From Actinomycetota bacterium (GTDB lineage Bacteria; Actinomycetota; Actinomycetes; Propionibacteriales; Propionibacteriaceae), in contig JAIUOS010000009.1 in the NCBI GenBank assembly GCA_020161755.1, forward strand, positions 1 to 64,000: DNA of 64,000 nt, in the 5' to 3' direction. Shown here piece by piece: positions 20,961-29,902 of this stretch. A model generated the notes under the pieces. The model was not told the origin of the DNA. It saw only the letters and a list, made by a program, of their open reading frames with translations, and made no database searches. Each line of letters opens with the position of its first letter. Position 1 is the stretch's first letter. The position numbers and the translations under genes were made by a program.

Positions 20961-22496
20961 TCAGGCCCCCTTGTCGGCACCGGCAGCGGCGAGGTGCAGC
21001 TTGCGTTCCTGGGCGTGCCGGTACAGCAGCACGAGCATGAGGGCGAGTGCGGCGAACCCGAGGGCGACGGCGTCGTTGCGCCAGGCCAGGTTGCCGGCGC
21101 CGTACGCGAGCAGGACGGTGGTCACGGTGACGGCGGTGCCGGTGATGCGCTCGGTCGGCTTCGTGAGCGGGAGCAGCAGGCCACCCCAGGTGAGGTACCA
21201 GCTGTTCAGTGCGATGCCGCCGAAGGCGAACACCAGGTAGGCCCAGCTCAGGAAGGTGACCGGGCGGCGCCGTCCGACCGTGAGTCCGAGCCAGGCGATG
21301 ACGACCACCGTGAGTCCGAGGCCGAGGTAGCGGACCGCGTCCATCGCTACCTGGCCGGCCTCTGGCTGGCCGAGGAGCTCCAGCAGGGCCTTCAACCCGG
21401 CGCCGACCAGGGTGAACGGCGCGAGCGTGACCACGCGTCCGGGGACGTCGGCGGCGCCGACCCAGCCGAAGCCGAGACCACTGGCCAGCGAGATCGCGAC
21501 GAAGGTGGCGACCGACACCGCCAGCGACAGGCTGAGGCGCAGCAGGGCCCTGGACGTGTCACGCCAGGCGAAGGTGCGCCACGGGTGCCCGATCAGCGCG
21601 ACCGGGTAGAACGCGAGGATCGCCGGCTGCTTGATACAGGCCGCCACCCCCACCAGGATCGCCGCCCACCAGAACCGTTTCGTGAACGCCAGCCAGAGCG
21701 CGAGCACAACCAGCCCCATCATCAGTGCGTCATTGTGGGCGCCGCCGACGAGGTCGATGATCACCAGCGGGTTCACCGTCGAGAACCAGGCCGTCATCTG
21801 CACGTCCGCGCCCATGCGGACCGCGATCCGCGGCAGGAAGTAGGCGATCAGCCCCACGCCCAGCAGCGCCGGGATGCGCATGGCGACCGCCGAGAAGTAC
21901 GGGTCGTTGCCGGCGAGGACCACGAGGCCGTGGAACATCTCGAGGCTGAGCGGGGGGTACATCGCGGTGGTGTAGCGCCACAGCCAGGCGGCCTGGTCGG
22001 CGAACTGGCCGGGAAGCACCGAGATCGGGTTGGTGTACGGGTTGAGGCCGTTGCGCAGCAGCCACCCCTCGGCGGCGTAGGCGTACGCGTCGTGGCTGAA
22101 GATCGGCGGGGCGAGCACCAGCGGGAGGCTCCACAACAGGGTGATCGGCCAGTGCTTGACCTCGTGGTAGAGGCTCGGACGCAGCTTGAACCATGCCTCG
22201 ACGAGCAGAGCCACGCCGGCGACGACGAGGGCGGTGCCGAAGACCTTGGCCGGCCAGTTGTCCAGTCCCAGTGCCCGCATCGGCTCCCACAAGGGGCTGG
22301 CCTGCGGAAGGTAGGCCGGCGTCAGAGAACCCAGGAAGAGCAGGGCCGAACCCACCAGTCCGCGACGCACGGGCCGGTACTCCCAGGCACGGGCGATGTC
22401 CGCACGCCACCCGCGGACGCGGGCACGCCAGTGTTCGGCCCGTTCACGCGGGTCACGCTTACGGCTGGTCGCCGGTCGGGTCTTCTGGGAGGTCAC
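20961..22496 (-). CDS. MptB-like polyprenol-phosphomannose-dependent mannosyltransferase
   Basis: A 512-residue integral membrane protein with about 12-13 predicted hydrophobic segments. It resembles the actinobacterial MptB/GT-C alpha-1,6-mannosyltransferases that extend lipomannan-type glycolipids using polyprenol-P-mannose. The extracytoplasmic acidic motif SHDAYAYAAEGWLL, followed by GLNPYTNP, is typical of this group. A GTG at 22496 begins TSQKTRP and gives a 45-residue basic cytoplasmic lead before the first membrane span. The longer ORF reaching 22688 overlaps a divergent gene and is unlikely. The exact acceptor is unknown. Confidence 0.78.
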   Translation of the reverse strand: MTSQKTRPATSRKRDPRERAEHWRARVRGWRADIARAWEYRPVRRGLVGSALLFLGSLTPAYLPQASPLWEPMRALGLDNWPAKVFGTALVVAGVALLVEAWFKLRPSLYHEVKHWPITLLWSLPLVLAPPIFSHDAYAYAAEGWLLRNGLNPYTNPISVLPGQFADQAAWLWRYTTAMYPPLSLEMFHGLVVLAGNDPYFSAVAMRIPALLGVGLIAYFLPRIAVRMGADVQMTAWFSTVNPLVIIDLVGGAHNDALMMGLVVLALWLAFTKRFWWAAILVGVAACIKQPAILAFYPVALIGHPWRTFAWRDTSRALLRLSLSLAVSVATFVAISLASGLGFGWVGAADVPGRVVTLAPFTLVGAGLKALLELLGQPEAGQVAMDAVRYLGLGLTVVVIAWLGLTVGRRRPVTFLSWAYLVFAFGGIALNSWYLTWGGLLLPLTKPTERITGTAVTVTTVLLAYGAGNLAWRNDAVALGFAALALMLVLLYRHAQERKLHLAAAGADKGA

Positions 22497-22607
22497 CGCC
22501 AGGGCCCCGCCGTTGCTGGTGGCACGCAGGAAGCTTACCGAGGACGAGGGACGCCGGTGACCTGGGTTTGGTTCCCCCGAGGGCGGCCCCGGTGCGATGC
22601 TGGCGGC

Positions 22608-22886
22608 ATGGCGCGGAGACTGCCCCCACCCGACGACCGGTTCGATCCGATCACGGCTCGCTGGCTCACGCCGGGGGGCCCGCTGCACGACCCCGAGCGC
22701 GGCGACATCGACCCGGACGAGACCGTCACGTTGGTCGGCCCGATCCCCCGCGAACTCGCCGCGTTGGGAACGGGCTCTTCCGACGCCGGGTCGTCCACCA
22801 ATCCGTACCGACGCTTCCGCTGGGCGCTGCTCATCGTCCTCGCAATCGGCATCCTCGGCCTGCTGGTCTCGGGCATGGTCGTCTGA
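22608..22886 (+). CDS. Small C-tail-anchored membrane protein, unknown function
   Basis: A 92-residue ORF divergent from the mannosyltransferase gene. Residues 1-66 are hydrophilic and proline/acid-rich (RRLPPPDDRFDPITARWL). Residues 70-90 form one hydrophobic helix (ALLIVLAIGILGLLVSGMVV) ending the protein. Codon use is normal for this genome (GC-rich third positions), which supports it being real. I do not recognise a family. The position suggests co-regulation with the mannosyltransferase. Confidence 0.6.
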   Translation: MARRLPPPDDRFDPITARWLTPGGPLHDPERGDIDPDETVTLVGPIPRELAALGTGSSDAGSSTNPYRRFRWALLIVLAIGILGLLVSGMVV

Positions 22887-22945
22887 CCAAACCCGTCCGT
22901 CGTCCCGGCGCGCCCACCTTCATCATCCTGGCGGGTGGCGGGATC

Positions 22946-24307
22946 TCAGGGCGCGGGGTCGTCTCCGTCTGGCGGATCTGGCCTGCCACGTTTCTTGTGG
23001 TCGGTGTCCCATTGGATCTGGTCGCCGAGTTGGTGTTTGGGGTTGCCGAACATGGGGGTGGTGCCGTGTGGCCCGACGCGGTAGCGATAACCATTGGGGC
23101 TGGTCCACCAGAAGATGCCGGGTCGGGGTTGGTCGAGCTGCCAGTTGCCGTGGGTTTTGCCGCGGTGCGGCCGGGTGGACAGCGGTCCGAGGTTGTTGGC
23201 GCGGGTTTGGTTCTTCACACCGGGCCGCCACGGCCGGGTGTGGTCCAACTGGGAGGTGCGGGGGCTCCGGCTCGACCACGGGAACACCTCGACGGTGTCT
23301 CGGAGCAGGATTTGGCGGCGGATCCGGTCGGGGATCTCGTAGCTGTCCACGCTGATCTGTGCGTAGGGCCGGATGACCGGGGCCACCGTGATCCGGTCGT
23401 GGCCGAGCAGGACACCGAGCAGGGTGGCCGACAGCGGTCCGACACCCTCGACCCGGCACGTGCCGTGCCCGGTGAGCAGGGTTTCTTCGGCGACGTGCAC
23501 GTACACGGTGGCGGCCGGCACCAGGCGGGGGTCGGTCGCACGGATCGTGCCGACGACGCCGGCGGCTTCTTGGAGCATGAGCTGGGCGCGGGCGGGGGTG
23601 GCGAGGATCCCGACCGCTTTCGCCCGGAGCACCTCTTTGGGGTCGGTGTCGCCGTGGGCGGCGAGGAGGTCGGCGATCCGGTCGACCTGGGCGTCGAAGA
23701 AGATCGCGTCCCGGGTGTCCACCCGACACGACAGGTACGCCACCAAAGGGTCCTCGGTCGGCAGCTTCCGCACAAACCGCGCCGCACGGGCTTCGTGGGC
23801 GCGCTGCTCGATGGCGGGTGCGGCCACCTGCGCGATCAGGCCGCGGGCCAGCTTGAGCAGCCGGCCCCACGCCAGGCCGGGCAGTTTGAGGGCGAGCAGC
23901 GCGTCCAACTCACGGGCCTGGTCGAGGGTGAGGTCGAACGTATCGATCTCCTGCACCAGCTGACGGGCCCGGAACACCGGCAACAGCCCCTGCTTCACCT
24001 GGAACCAGACCAGCGGGAACCGGCCGGCCAGGTTCACGATGTCACGGATCAACCAGGTCGCGGCCGACACCGAGACCCCCTGCAACGCCGCCACTTCCAG
24101 CGGCAGGAACTCATCCACCAGCGCAGTGCCATCGCCGCCGATCCGCACCGCCCGCTTCCCGACCACATCGATCCGGGCATCCGCGGCCCATTCGTGCTCG
24201 GCGGCCAGGTCGGCGATCGCGACCGCCTCGGCGATCTCGGCCTCGACCCGGTCCTGCACAGCAGCGCGGAGACGCTCCGCCGCACCCGCCCACACCGTTC
24301 CGCTCAT
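22946..24307 (-). CDS. DUF222 / 13E12-repeat family HNH protein
   Basis: A 453-residue protein of the actinobacterial 13E12 family. An N-terminal helical DUF222 region (to about residue 300) is followed by an HNH nuclease motif (SQLDHTRPWRPGVKNQTRAN, with LGPLSTRPHRGKTHG). Such genes are often multicopy and sit near repeats, and their function is unknown. I start at the ATG 24307 (MSGTVWAGAAERLR). The in-frame extension upstream reads through repeat DNA and is rejected. A cluster of hairpin repeats lies immediately upstream, and codon use is slightly less GC-biased in parts. Confidence 0.85.
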   Translation of the reverse strand: MSGTVWAGAAERLRAAVQDRVEAEIAEAVAIADLAAEHEWAADARIDVVGKRAVRIGGDGTALVDEFLPLEVAALQGVSVSAATWLIRDIVNLAGRFPLVWFQVKQGLLPVFRARQLVQEIDTFDLTLDQARELDALLALKLPGLAWGRLLKLARGLIAQVAAPAIEQRAHEARAARFVRKLPTEDPLVAYLSCRVDTRDAIFFDAQVDRIADLLAAHGDTDPKEVLRAKAVGILATPARAQLMLQEAAGVVGTIRATDPRLVPAATVYVHVAEETLLTGHGTCRVEGVGPLSATLLGVLLGHDRITVAPVIRPYAQISVDSYEIPDRIRRQILLRDTVEVFPWSSRSPRTSQLDHTRPWRPGVKNQTRANNLGPLSTRPHRGKTHGNWQLDQPRPGIFWWTSPNGYRYRVGPHGTTPMFGNPKHQLGDQIQWDTDHKKRGRPDPPDGDDPAP

Positions 24308-24385
24308 GTGTTCGATTATACGCCAGCATTCCCGCATCCACAAGGGATTACAGCCACGATTCGAACACTTTCCCGCACTTGTGGC

Positions 24386-24771
24386 CCGGCCCTTCGTGAC
24401 GCGATCCTCGTCCCTCGGATCGCTCCTCAGGGACCGTGATCCGCGGGACCGGACCGAAACGGGGACGGACCGAAACGGGGACGGTTCCGAGAATCGCAAC
24501 CAGCACCCCGCCAGACAACGAATCTCGGAACCGTCCCCCTTTCCGTTCACGCCAGAGATCCTGGCGTTCGCCGGGATGACGGTCGGGTGGGCCGGCCCTT
24601 CGTGACGCGATCCTCGTCCCTCGGATCGCTCCTCAGGGACCGTGTTGGGAGGCCCGGATCGCTCCTCAGGGACCGTGATCCGCGAGACCGGACCGAAACG
24701 GGGACGGTTCCGAGAATCGCAACCAACACCCCGCCAGACAACGAATCTCGGAACCGTCCCCAATTCGGTCC
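24386..24771. repeat. Two tandem copies of a GGGGACGGTTCC hairpin-bearing repeat
   Basis: No gene is seen in 24308-24772. Two direct copies, starting CCGGCCCTTCGTGACGCGAT at 24386 and 24592, each carry CTCCTCAGGGACCGTG and then a hairpin. In copy 1 the arms GGGGACGGTTCCGAGA (24477-24492) pair with 24523-24538. In copy 2 the 26-base arms at 24690-24715 and 24746-24771 pair with two mismatches. Copy 2 also duplicates the CGGATCGCTCCTCAGGGACC segment. The outer end matches the element at 19953-20019 (GGACCGAATTGGGGACGG). The last hairpin ends one base before the helicase stop codon and could act as its terminator. Confidence 0.8.
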
Positions 24772-24772
24772 G

Positions 24773-26281
24773 TCAGGCGGCGCGGCCGCCGGAGCGGCGT
24801 CCGCGGGAGCCCTGGGCGGAGAAACGGGCGGCGCCTCCGGGACGGGCGGGGGCGACCTGGGTCATGGCCGAACGACGGCCCGATCCCGACGACTTACCCG
24901 AGCCGGTCTTCTGCGAACCGGACCGACCAGTGCCGGACCGACCAGAACCGGATCGACCAGAGCCGGACCGACCAGAACCGGAGTTCCTGGGGGCCGACCC
25001 ACGACCCCGAACCCCCGCGGACGCGTCCGGGTTCCGGGAGGCCGCGGCGGCCGGCATGTCCTGAACGGCAACGCGATCAGCCTGGCGCCCCGCCAGCGCG
25101 ACCACCTGGGCGTCGCCGGCCTTCACCGACGAGGGCTGGGCAGAAATCTTCGCCGCCCGCGCCAACGCCTGGAAGTCCCGGCGCTGCTCGGGCAGCACCA
25201 GCGTGATCACGTCGCCCTGCTGGCCGGCGCGCGCGGTGCGTCCGGAGCGGTGCAGGTACGCCTTGTGCTCGGCCGGCGGATCGACGTGGACGACGAGGTC
25301 GACCCCGTCGACGTGGATGCCCCGGGCGGCGATGTCGGTCGCCACCATCACACGCACCTCGCCGTTGGCGAACGCCGCCAGCCCACGCTCGCGCGCGTTC
25401 TGCGACAGGTTGCCGTGCAGCTCGACCGCCGGGATGCCGCTCGCGGTGAGCTCGCGCGCGAGCTTGCGCGCCTGGTGCTTGGTGCGGGTGAACAGCAGCC
25501 GCCGCGCGGTGCCGCTGGCGAGCGTGGTGACGACCTCGCGCTTGGTGCCCGCGTCGCCGACCAGGAAGACGTGGTGGGTCATCGCCGCGACCGGCGACTC
25601 CGCCCCGTCCACGCTGTGCACCAGCGGCTGCGAGAGGAACCGCTTCACGAGCTTGTCGACGCCCCGGTCGAGGGTGGCCGAGAACAGCATCCGCTGCCCG
25701 CCGGACGGGGTCGCGGCGAGGATCCGGGTGACCGCCGGCAGGAAGCCCAGGTCGGCCATGTGGTCGGCCTCGTCGAGCACGGTGACGGCGACCGCGTCCA
25801 GGCGGACGTGGCGCTGCTCCATCAGGTCCTCGAGGCGTCCGGGCGTGGCCACCACGATGTCGGCGCCGCGGCGCAGCTGCTGCACCTGCCGCGACTGGCT
25901 GACGCCGCCGAACACGGTCATCACGCTCAACCCGGCCACGCGGGCCAGCGGCTCGACGGTCGCGAGGATCTGGTTGGCGAGCTCGCGGGTCGGGGCCAGC
26001 ACGAGCGCGCGGGGCGCCCCGGGACGGGTGCGCGCCTCGATGGAGGCGCCGGACGGGACGAGGTGCGCCAGGCGCGCCACCAGCGGCAGCGCGAACGCCA
26101 GGGTCTTGCCCGACCCGGTGCGGCCGCGGCCGAGCACGTCACGGCCGGCGAGGGTGTCGGGCAGGGTCGCCGACTGGATGGGGAAGGGGTTGTCGATGCC
26201 CTGGGACGCGAGCGCGGACGCCAGCTGGTCGGGCAGGCCCAGTTCCGCGAACGACGACAGGGCAGGAGCAGGTTGGGACAC
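24773..26281 (-). CDS. DEAD-box ATP-dependent RNA helicase
   Basis: A 502-residue DEAD-box helicase. The Q motif (FAELGLPDQLASALASQGID), Walker A GRTGSGKT, DEAD (VLDEADHMAD), SAT and the C-terminal helicase motif HRSGRTARAGQQG are all present. The C-terminal tail (from about residue 405) is low-complexity, with repeated GSGRSGSGRSG units, typical of RhlE-like helicases where it binds RNA. Start GTG at 26281. Likely roles are ribosome assembly or cold-shock RNA remodelling; it is divergent from a cold-shock gene 450 bases away. Confidence 0.93.
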   Translation of the reverse strand: MSQPAPALSSFAELGLPDQLASALASQGIDNPFPIQSATLPDTLAGRDVLGRGRTGSGKTLAFALPLVARLAHLVPSGASIEARTRPGAPRALVLAPTRELANQILATVEPLARVAGLSVMTVFGGVSQSRQVQQLRRGADIVVATPGRLEDLMEQRHVRLDAVAVTVLDEADHMADLGFLPAVTRILAATPSGGQRMLFSATLDRGVDKLVKRFLSQPLVHSVDGAESPVAAMTHHVFLVGDAGTKREVVTTLASGTARRLLFTRTKHQARKLARELTASGIPAVELHGNLSQNARERGLAAFANGEVRVMVATDIAARGIHVDGVDLVVHVDPPAEHKAYLHRSGRTARAGQQGDVITLVLPEQRRDFQALARAAKISAQPSSVKAGDAQVVALAGRQADRVAVQDMPAAAASRNPDASAGVRGRGSAPRNSGSGRSGSGRSGSGRSGTGRSGSQKTGSGKSSGSGRRSAMTQVAPARPGGAARFSAQGSRGRRSGGRAA

Positions 26282-26731
26282 GATGAGAACTGCTTTCGGT
26301 GGATCGGGTCACCACGGCCGGTGTCCGCGAGCGTCCCGGGCGGCCTGGGGGCCGCCGCGCGGTGCGCGGATGCGTGTGGCGCGGGTGTGCAGGCGCACAC
26401 GGTGAGCGCCTCGCCGTCCAGTATCGCACAGGGCCTCCTCACCCCCGGAATCGGGGCCCGGCAGCCCGGCTGCTAGAGTTTGACCCCGCACCGCCGGTGC
26501 CCGCTGACTCCTGCACAGGTTTCCCGGTCCTGTTGATCGGGTATGTCGCAGGTGGCACCCGCTAGCCGAAGAGACACCACATTTCCCGCAACACCCCCGC
26601 AGCACGAGCCTCGAAGGCTCCCGCCTCGGCGCGCCGCGAGTGCGCGACTCCCCCACAATCCCCGCTCCGGCGCCGCCGGGACGGTCAGATGGATCGCCCT
26701 GCCGATCCGAGAACAAAGAAGGAAGATCGAC
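26282..26731 (+). promoter_or_regulatory. Intergenic region: helicase promoter side and long cspA leader
   Basis: 450 bases without a convincing gene between the divergent helicase and cold-shock genes. A stretch after 26470 is markedly less GC-rich (CTAGAGTTTGACCCC, CCTGTTGATCGGGTATGTCG). It could hold the cspA promoter, leaving a leader of roughly 150-230 bases, as is usual for cold-shock mRNAs. I cannot pick one promoter with confidence. Confidence 0.35.
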
Positions 26732-26935
26732 ATGGCCACTGGCACTGTCAAATGGTTCAACTCCGACAAGGGCTTCGGCTTCATCGCCCCGTCCGACGGC
26801 TCGGCTGACGTGTTCGCGCACTTCAGCGCCATCGTGGGCTCCGGCCGCCGCGACCTCTACGAGGGCCAGAACGTCGAGTTCGACACCGAGCGCGGCCCCA
26901 AGGGCCTCCAGGCCACCAACATCCGGGGTCTCTGA
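26732..26935 (+). CDS. Cold-shock domain protein, CspA family
   Basis: A 67-residue single cold-shock domain ([20 protein letters not shown]). The RNA-binding motifs KGFGFI (RNP1) and VFAHFS (RNP2) are intact. A good GAAGGA ribosome site lies upstream. It is an RNA chaperone that melts structured mRNA. It is expressed alone, between the helicase and the convergent ZIP gene. Confidence 0.96.
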   Translation: MATGTVKWFNSDKGFGFIAPSDGSADVFAHFSAIVGSGRRDLYEGQNVEFDTERGPKGLQATNIRGL

Positions 26936-26985
26936 CCCCAGCCGCCCCCGCTCCGCCAGTCCGGCGGAGCGGGCGGCGATGGCCC

Positions 26986-27684
26986 TCACTGGAGCAACGA
27001 CAGCGACATCGCGAGGGCGAACCCGAGGACGGTGGCCAGTCCGGCCTTCCCGGGAGACTTCTTCTCCGCCTCGGGGATCATCGAGTCGGTCAGCATCACC
27101 AGCAGGGCACCGGCGGCGAAGCCGTTGACCCCGGTGGCGACCTCCTCGGGCAACACTTCCGCGAGCGCGTAGCCGGCGACCGTCGCGAGCGTGCAGCTCA
27201 CCGCGACCACCGACCACAAGACGATGATCGATCGCTTCGAGCGCCCGGCCTCCTGCATCTCCGCCGCCGACCCCAGGCCCTCGGGCAGGTTCGACACGAA
27301 CACGCTGCCGAGCAGCGCCAGGCTCACCCCGCCGCCGCCGGCCAGCCCCAGCCCCAGGACGAGCTGCTCGGGAATGCCGTCCAGCAACGCCCCCAGCGCC
27401 AACGGCAGGCCGCTGGACGCACCGGACGCCATCCGCTCCACCCGGCGATCGGCCAAGTAGAACACGACCGCCCCGAGCGCGAGTCCCACGCCGAGCGGGA
27501 GCGGGCCGGACGTGCGGATGCCGTCCTCCACCAGTTCGTACGCGACGCTGGAGATCAGGGCGCCCGCACCGAACGCGAGCACGAACCCGACCACGCCGCT
27601 GTGCCACTTTCGCAGCAACGCCAGCACCGCGCCGATCACCACCGACGACGCGGCGAGCGCGCCCCAACCGAGTGCAGCCCACAT
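26986..27684 (-). CDS. ZIP-family metal transporter
   Basis: A 232-residue membrane protein with about seven to eight hydrophobic helices. It shows the ZIP motifs in helices 4-5: ALLDGIPEQLVLG and VFVSNLPEG. The usual metal-binding His of the first motif (HNxPEG) is replaced by Asp (LDGIPE), so metal preference may differ from zinc. It starts two bases after the stop of the DeoR-family regulator and is presumably co-transcribed with it. Confidence 0.85.
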   Translation of the reverse strand: MWAALGWGALAASSVVIGAVLALLRKWHSGVVGFVLAFGAGALISSVAYELVEDGIRTSGPLPLGVGLALGAVVFYLADRRVERMASGASSGLPLALGALLDGIPEQLVLGLGLAGGGGVSLALLGSVFVSNLPEGLGSAAEMQEAGRSKRSIIVLWSVVAVSCTLATVAGYALAEVLPEEVATGVNGFAAGALLVMLTDSMIPEAEKKSPGKAGLATVLGFALAMSLSLLQ

Positions 27685-27686
27685 GA

Positions 27687-28511
27687 TCAGGCCACGACGA
27701 CCTGGACGCCGACCCGGCGCAACCGCGCAAGTTCGGCCTCGTCGGCCGAGGCGTCGGTGACGATCACGTCGATCTCGGACACCACCGCCATCGTGGCGAA
27801 CGCCGCCCGCCCGATCTTGGAGCCGTCCGCGACCACGATCGTCCGGTCGGCCTTGGCGACCATCGCGTGGTTGGTGCGTGCCTCGGTCTCGTCGTAGGTG
27901 GTCACCCCCTCGGCCGCGGACACCCCGTCCGCCCCCAGGATCGCGGTGCCGATCCGGGTGACCGCGTTGAACGTGCCCTCGGCCAGCACCCCCACCAGCT
28001 CGAGCGACTGCGGACGCAGGATGCCGCCGGTCATCACGACCTTCAGCCGCGGGTAGCGGGTGAGCAGGGTGGCGGTGGTCAACGAGTTCGTGATCACGGT
28101 GAGATCGGTGTGCCAGGCGAGTTCCCGGGCCACGCAGGCGCTGGTGGTGCCGCCGCTGAACGCCACCGAGTGCCGCTCCTTCGGGATCATCGCCGCGGCG
28201 GCCTTCGCGATCCGGTCCTTCGCGGCCTGGAACCGGGTGTCGCGCAGCGACACCGGCACCTCCGCGGGTGCGCCGCTCATCCGCGCGCCGCCGTGGGTGC
28301 GCAGCAGCAGTCCCTGGTCGGCCAGTAGGCCCAGGTCGCGGCGGATCGTCGCCGCCGAGGTGTGGAAGTGGGCGCTCAGTTCACCGATGGACGCCTCGCC
28401 GCGGTCACTCACGAAGTCGAGCAGGTCCGCCATGCGCCGGGAGCGTTTGCCCGGCCCCCCGAACCGGGCCACGGTCGAGGTGGTGTACGCGGTCGCCACG
28501 AAAGTGATCAT
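27687..28511 (-). CDS. DeoR-family transcriptional regulator
   Basis: Sugar-phosphate-responsive repressor type, up to 274 residues. The N-terminal winged helix reads RMADLLDFVSDRGEASIGEL...TSAATIRRDLGLLADQGLL. The C-terminal DeoR sensor domain has the phosphosugar-binding motifs SGGTTSACVAREL and ITNSLTTATLL, then GADGVSAAEGVTTYD. The first 13-26 residues are not typical; a GTG at 28472 or ATG at 28433 may be the real start, none having a strong ribosome site. It is divergent from the GH4 glycosidase gene and is the obvious local regulator of the sugar locus to the right. Confidence 0.85.
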   Translation of the reverse strand: MITFVATAYTTSTVARFGGPGKRSRRMADLLDFVSDRGEASIGELSAHFHTSAATIRRDLGLLADQGLLLRTHGGARMSGAPAEVPVSLRDTRFQAAKDRIAKAAAAMIPKERHSVAFSGGTTSACVARELAWHTDLTVITNSLTTATLLTRYPRLKVVMTGGILRPQSLELVGVLAEGTFNAVTRIGTAILGADGVSAAEGVTTYDETEARTNHAMVAKADRTIVVADGSKIGRAAFATMAVVSEIDVIVTDASADEAELARLRRVGVQVVVA

Positions 28512-28584
28512 TGCAGGTGCTCAATTGCACGTCAATGCACGCATTCTGTTGCGCGAATCGCGCGCCGCTGCCAAGAATCGACGC
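28512..28584. promoter_or_regulatory. Divergent promoter/operator region, DeoR regulator and GH4 gene
   Basis: A short AT-richer region containing repeated TTGCA/TGCAA-type motifs: ATTGCAGG (28510), CAATTGCACG (28522-28531) and CAATGCACGC (28533-28542). AATTGCACG recurs at 31039-31047 in the promoter region of the transporter operon, making it a candidate operator for the DeoR protein. Inference from shared words only. Confidence 0.4.
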
Positions 28585-29901
28585 ATGCCCACCATCGCGT
28601 TCATCGGGGCCGGGAGCGTCGTGTTCACGCGCCAGCTGATCGTCGACCTGCTGCGGTTCGACGACCTTCCCCCGATCACGCTCGCGCTGCACGACATCAA
28701 CCCCGAGCGCCTCGAGGTCGCCCGCGGCACCGCGCTCAACGTCGCCAGACAACTCGGCAAGGAACTCCACGTCCGCGCCGAGCTCGACCGCCGCGCCGCG
28801 CTGGCCGGCTGCGACTTCGTGGTGAACATGATCCAGGTGGGCGGCATCGACGCGACCAGGGTCGACCTGGAGCTCCCGGCCGCCCACGGCCTGCTCCAGA
28901 CCATCGGCGACACCACCGGCGTCGGCGGAGTGTTCCGTGGCCTGCGGACGTTCCCGGTGCTGGCCGGCCTGGCCGCCGACATGCTCGAGATCTGCCCGGA
29001 CGCCTGGCTGCTGAACTACACCAACCCGATGGCGATGAACATCTGGTGGCTGTCGGTGGTGGCGCCCGAACTGAAGGCCGTCGGCCTGTGCCACAGCGTC
29101 TACTGGACGGTGAACGACCTCTGCGAACTGGTCGGCGTCCCGCTCGAGGGCACCCACTACCGCGCGGGCGGGGTCAACCACCAGGCGTGGCTCACCGAGT
29201 GGAGCCGGGACGGCGAGGACCTGTACCCGCGCCTGCGCCGGGCCATCGAGGACGACCCGGAGCTGCGCCGCCGCGTCCGCGTCGAGATCTTCAGCCGCAT
29301 CGGCTACTACCCCACCGAGACCAGCGAGCACTCCTCGGAGTACGTCAGCTGGTTCCTCCGCTCCCCCGAACAGGTCGAGCGGTTCCGGCTGCGCCCGCTG
29401 GAGTACATCGGGATCTCCGAGGACAACGTCCGCGAGTACACCGAGGCGCGCGCCACGCTGGCGGCCGGCGGAGACCTGGACCTGCACGACGCGGACGACG
29501 CCGCCGAGTACGCGCCGCAGGTGATCCACTCGATGCTCACCGGCACCCCGCGCACGATCCACGCCAACGTGGTGAACCGCGGCCTGATCGACAACCTGCC
29601 CGAGGGCGCGGTGGTCGAGGTGCCGACCCTGGTGGACGCGGACGGACTGCACCCGCAGCACTTCGGCAACGTCCCACGGGCGGGCGCAGCGCTCAACCGC
29701 GACTACCTCTCGGTGGCCGAACTGGCCGTCGAGGCGTTCCGCACCGGCGACCCGCTGCTGGTGCGCCAGGCCGTGCTGGCCGATCCGAACGCCGGCTCCA
29801 CGCTCACCCCTGAGCAGCTGTGGACGCTGTGCGACGAGCTCACCGCCGCCCACGCCCGGTACCTGCCGGTCGCGCTCGGCGGGACGCTCACGGACGGCTG
29901 A
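28585..29901 (+). CDS. GH4 family alpha-glycosidase, MelA-like
   Basis: A 438-residue NAD- and metal-dependent glycosidase of family GH4. The Rossmann start IAFIGAGSVVFTRQL binds NAD. NYTNPMAMN and the metal-site motif GLCHSVYWT (Cys and His) follow, then GGVNHQAWL. The CHSV signature with an NH motif resembles alpha-galactosidases (MelA) rather than 6-phospho-beta-glucosidases. It is probably cytoplasmic, acting on oligosaccharides imported by the ABC system downstream. The ribosome site is weak. Confidence 0.85.
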   Translation: MPTIAFIGAGSVVFTRQLIVDLLRFDDLPPITLALHDINPERLEVARGTALNVARQLGKELHVRAELDRRAALAGCDFVVNMIQVGGIDATRVDLELPAAHGLLQTIGDTTGVGGVFRGLRTFPVLAGLAADMLEICPDAWLLNYTNPMAMNIWWLSVVAPELKAVGLCHSVYWTVNDLCELVGVPLEGTHYRAGGVNHQAWLTEWSRDGEDLYPRLRRAIEDDPELRRRVRVEIFSRIGYYPTETSEHSSEYVSWFLRSPEQVERFRLRPLEYIGISEDNVREYTEARATLAAGGDLDLHDADDAAEYAPQVIHSMLTGTPRTIHANVVNRGLIDNLPEGAVVEVPTLVDADGLHPQHFGNVPRAGAALNRDYLSVAELAVEAFRTGDPLLVRQAVLADPNAGSTLTPEQLWTLCDELTAAHARYLPVALGGTLTDG

Positions 29902-29902
29902 G

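Noticed and set aside
22497-22688. N-terminal extension of the mannosyltransferase to 22688
   Set aside because: Overlaps the divergent small gene and encodes a proline/arginine-rich stretch unlike the family.
24308-24763. N-terminal extension of the DUF222 protein
   Set aside because: Reads through the hairpin repeats and has no homology to the family; the ATG at 24307 fits.
24386-24771. CRISPR-like repeat array
   Set aside because: Only two unequal copies with internal hairpins and no unique spacers of constant size.
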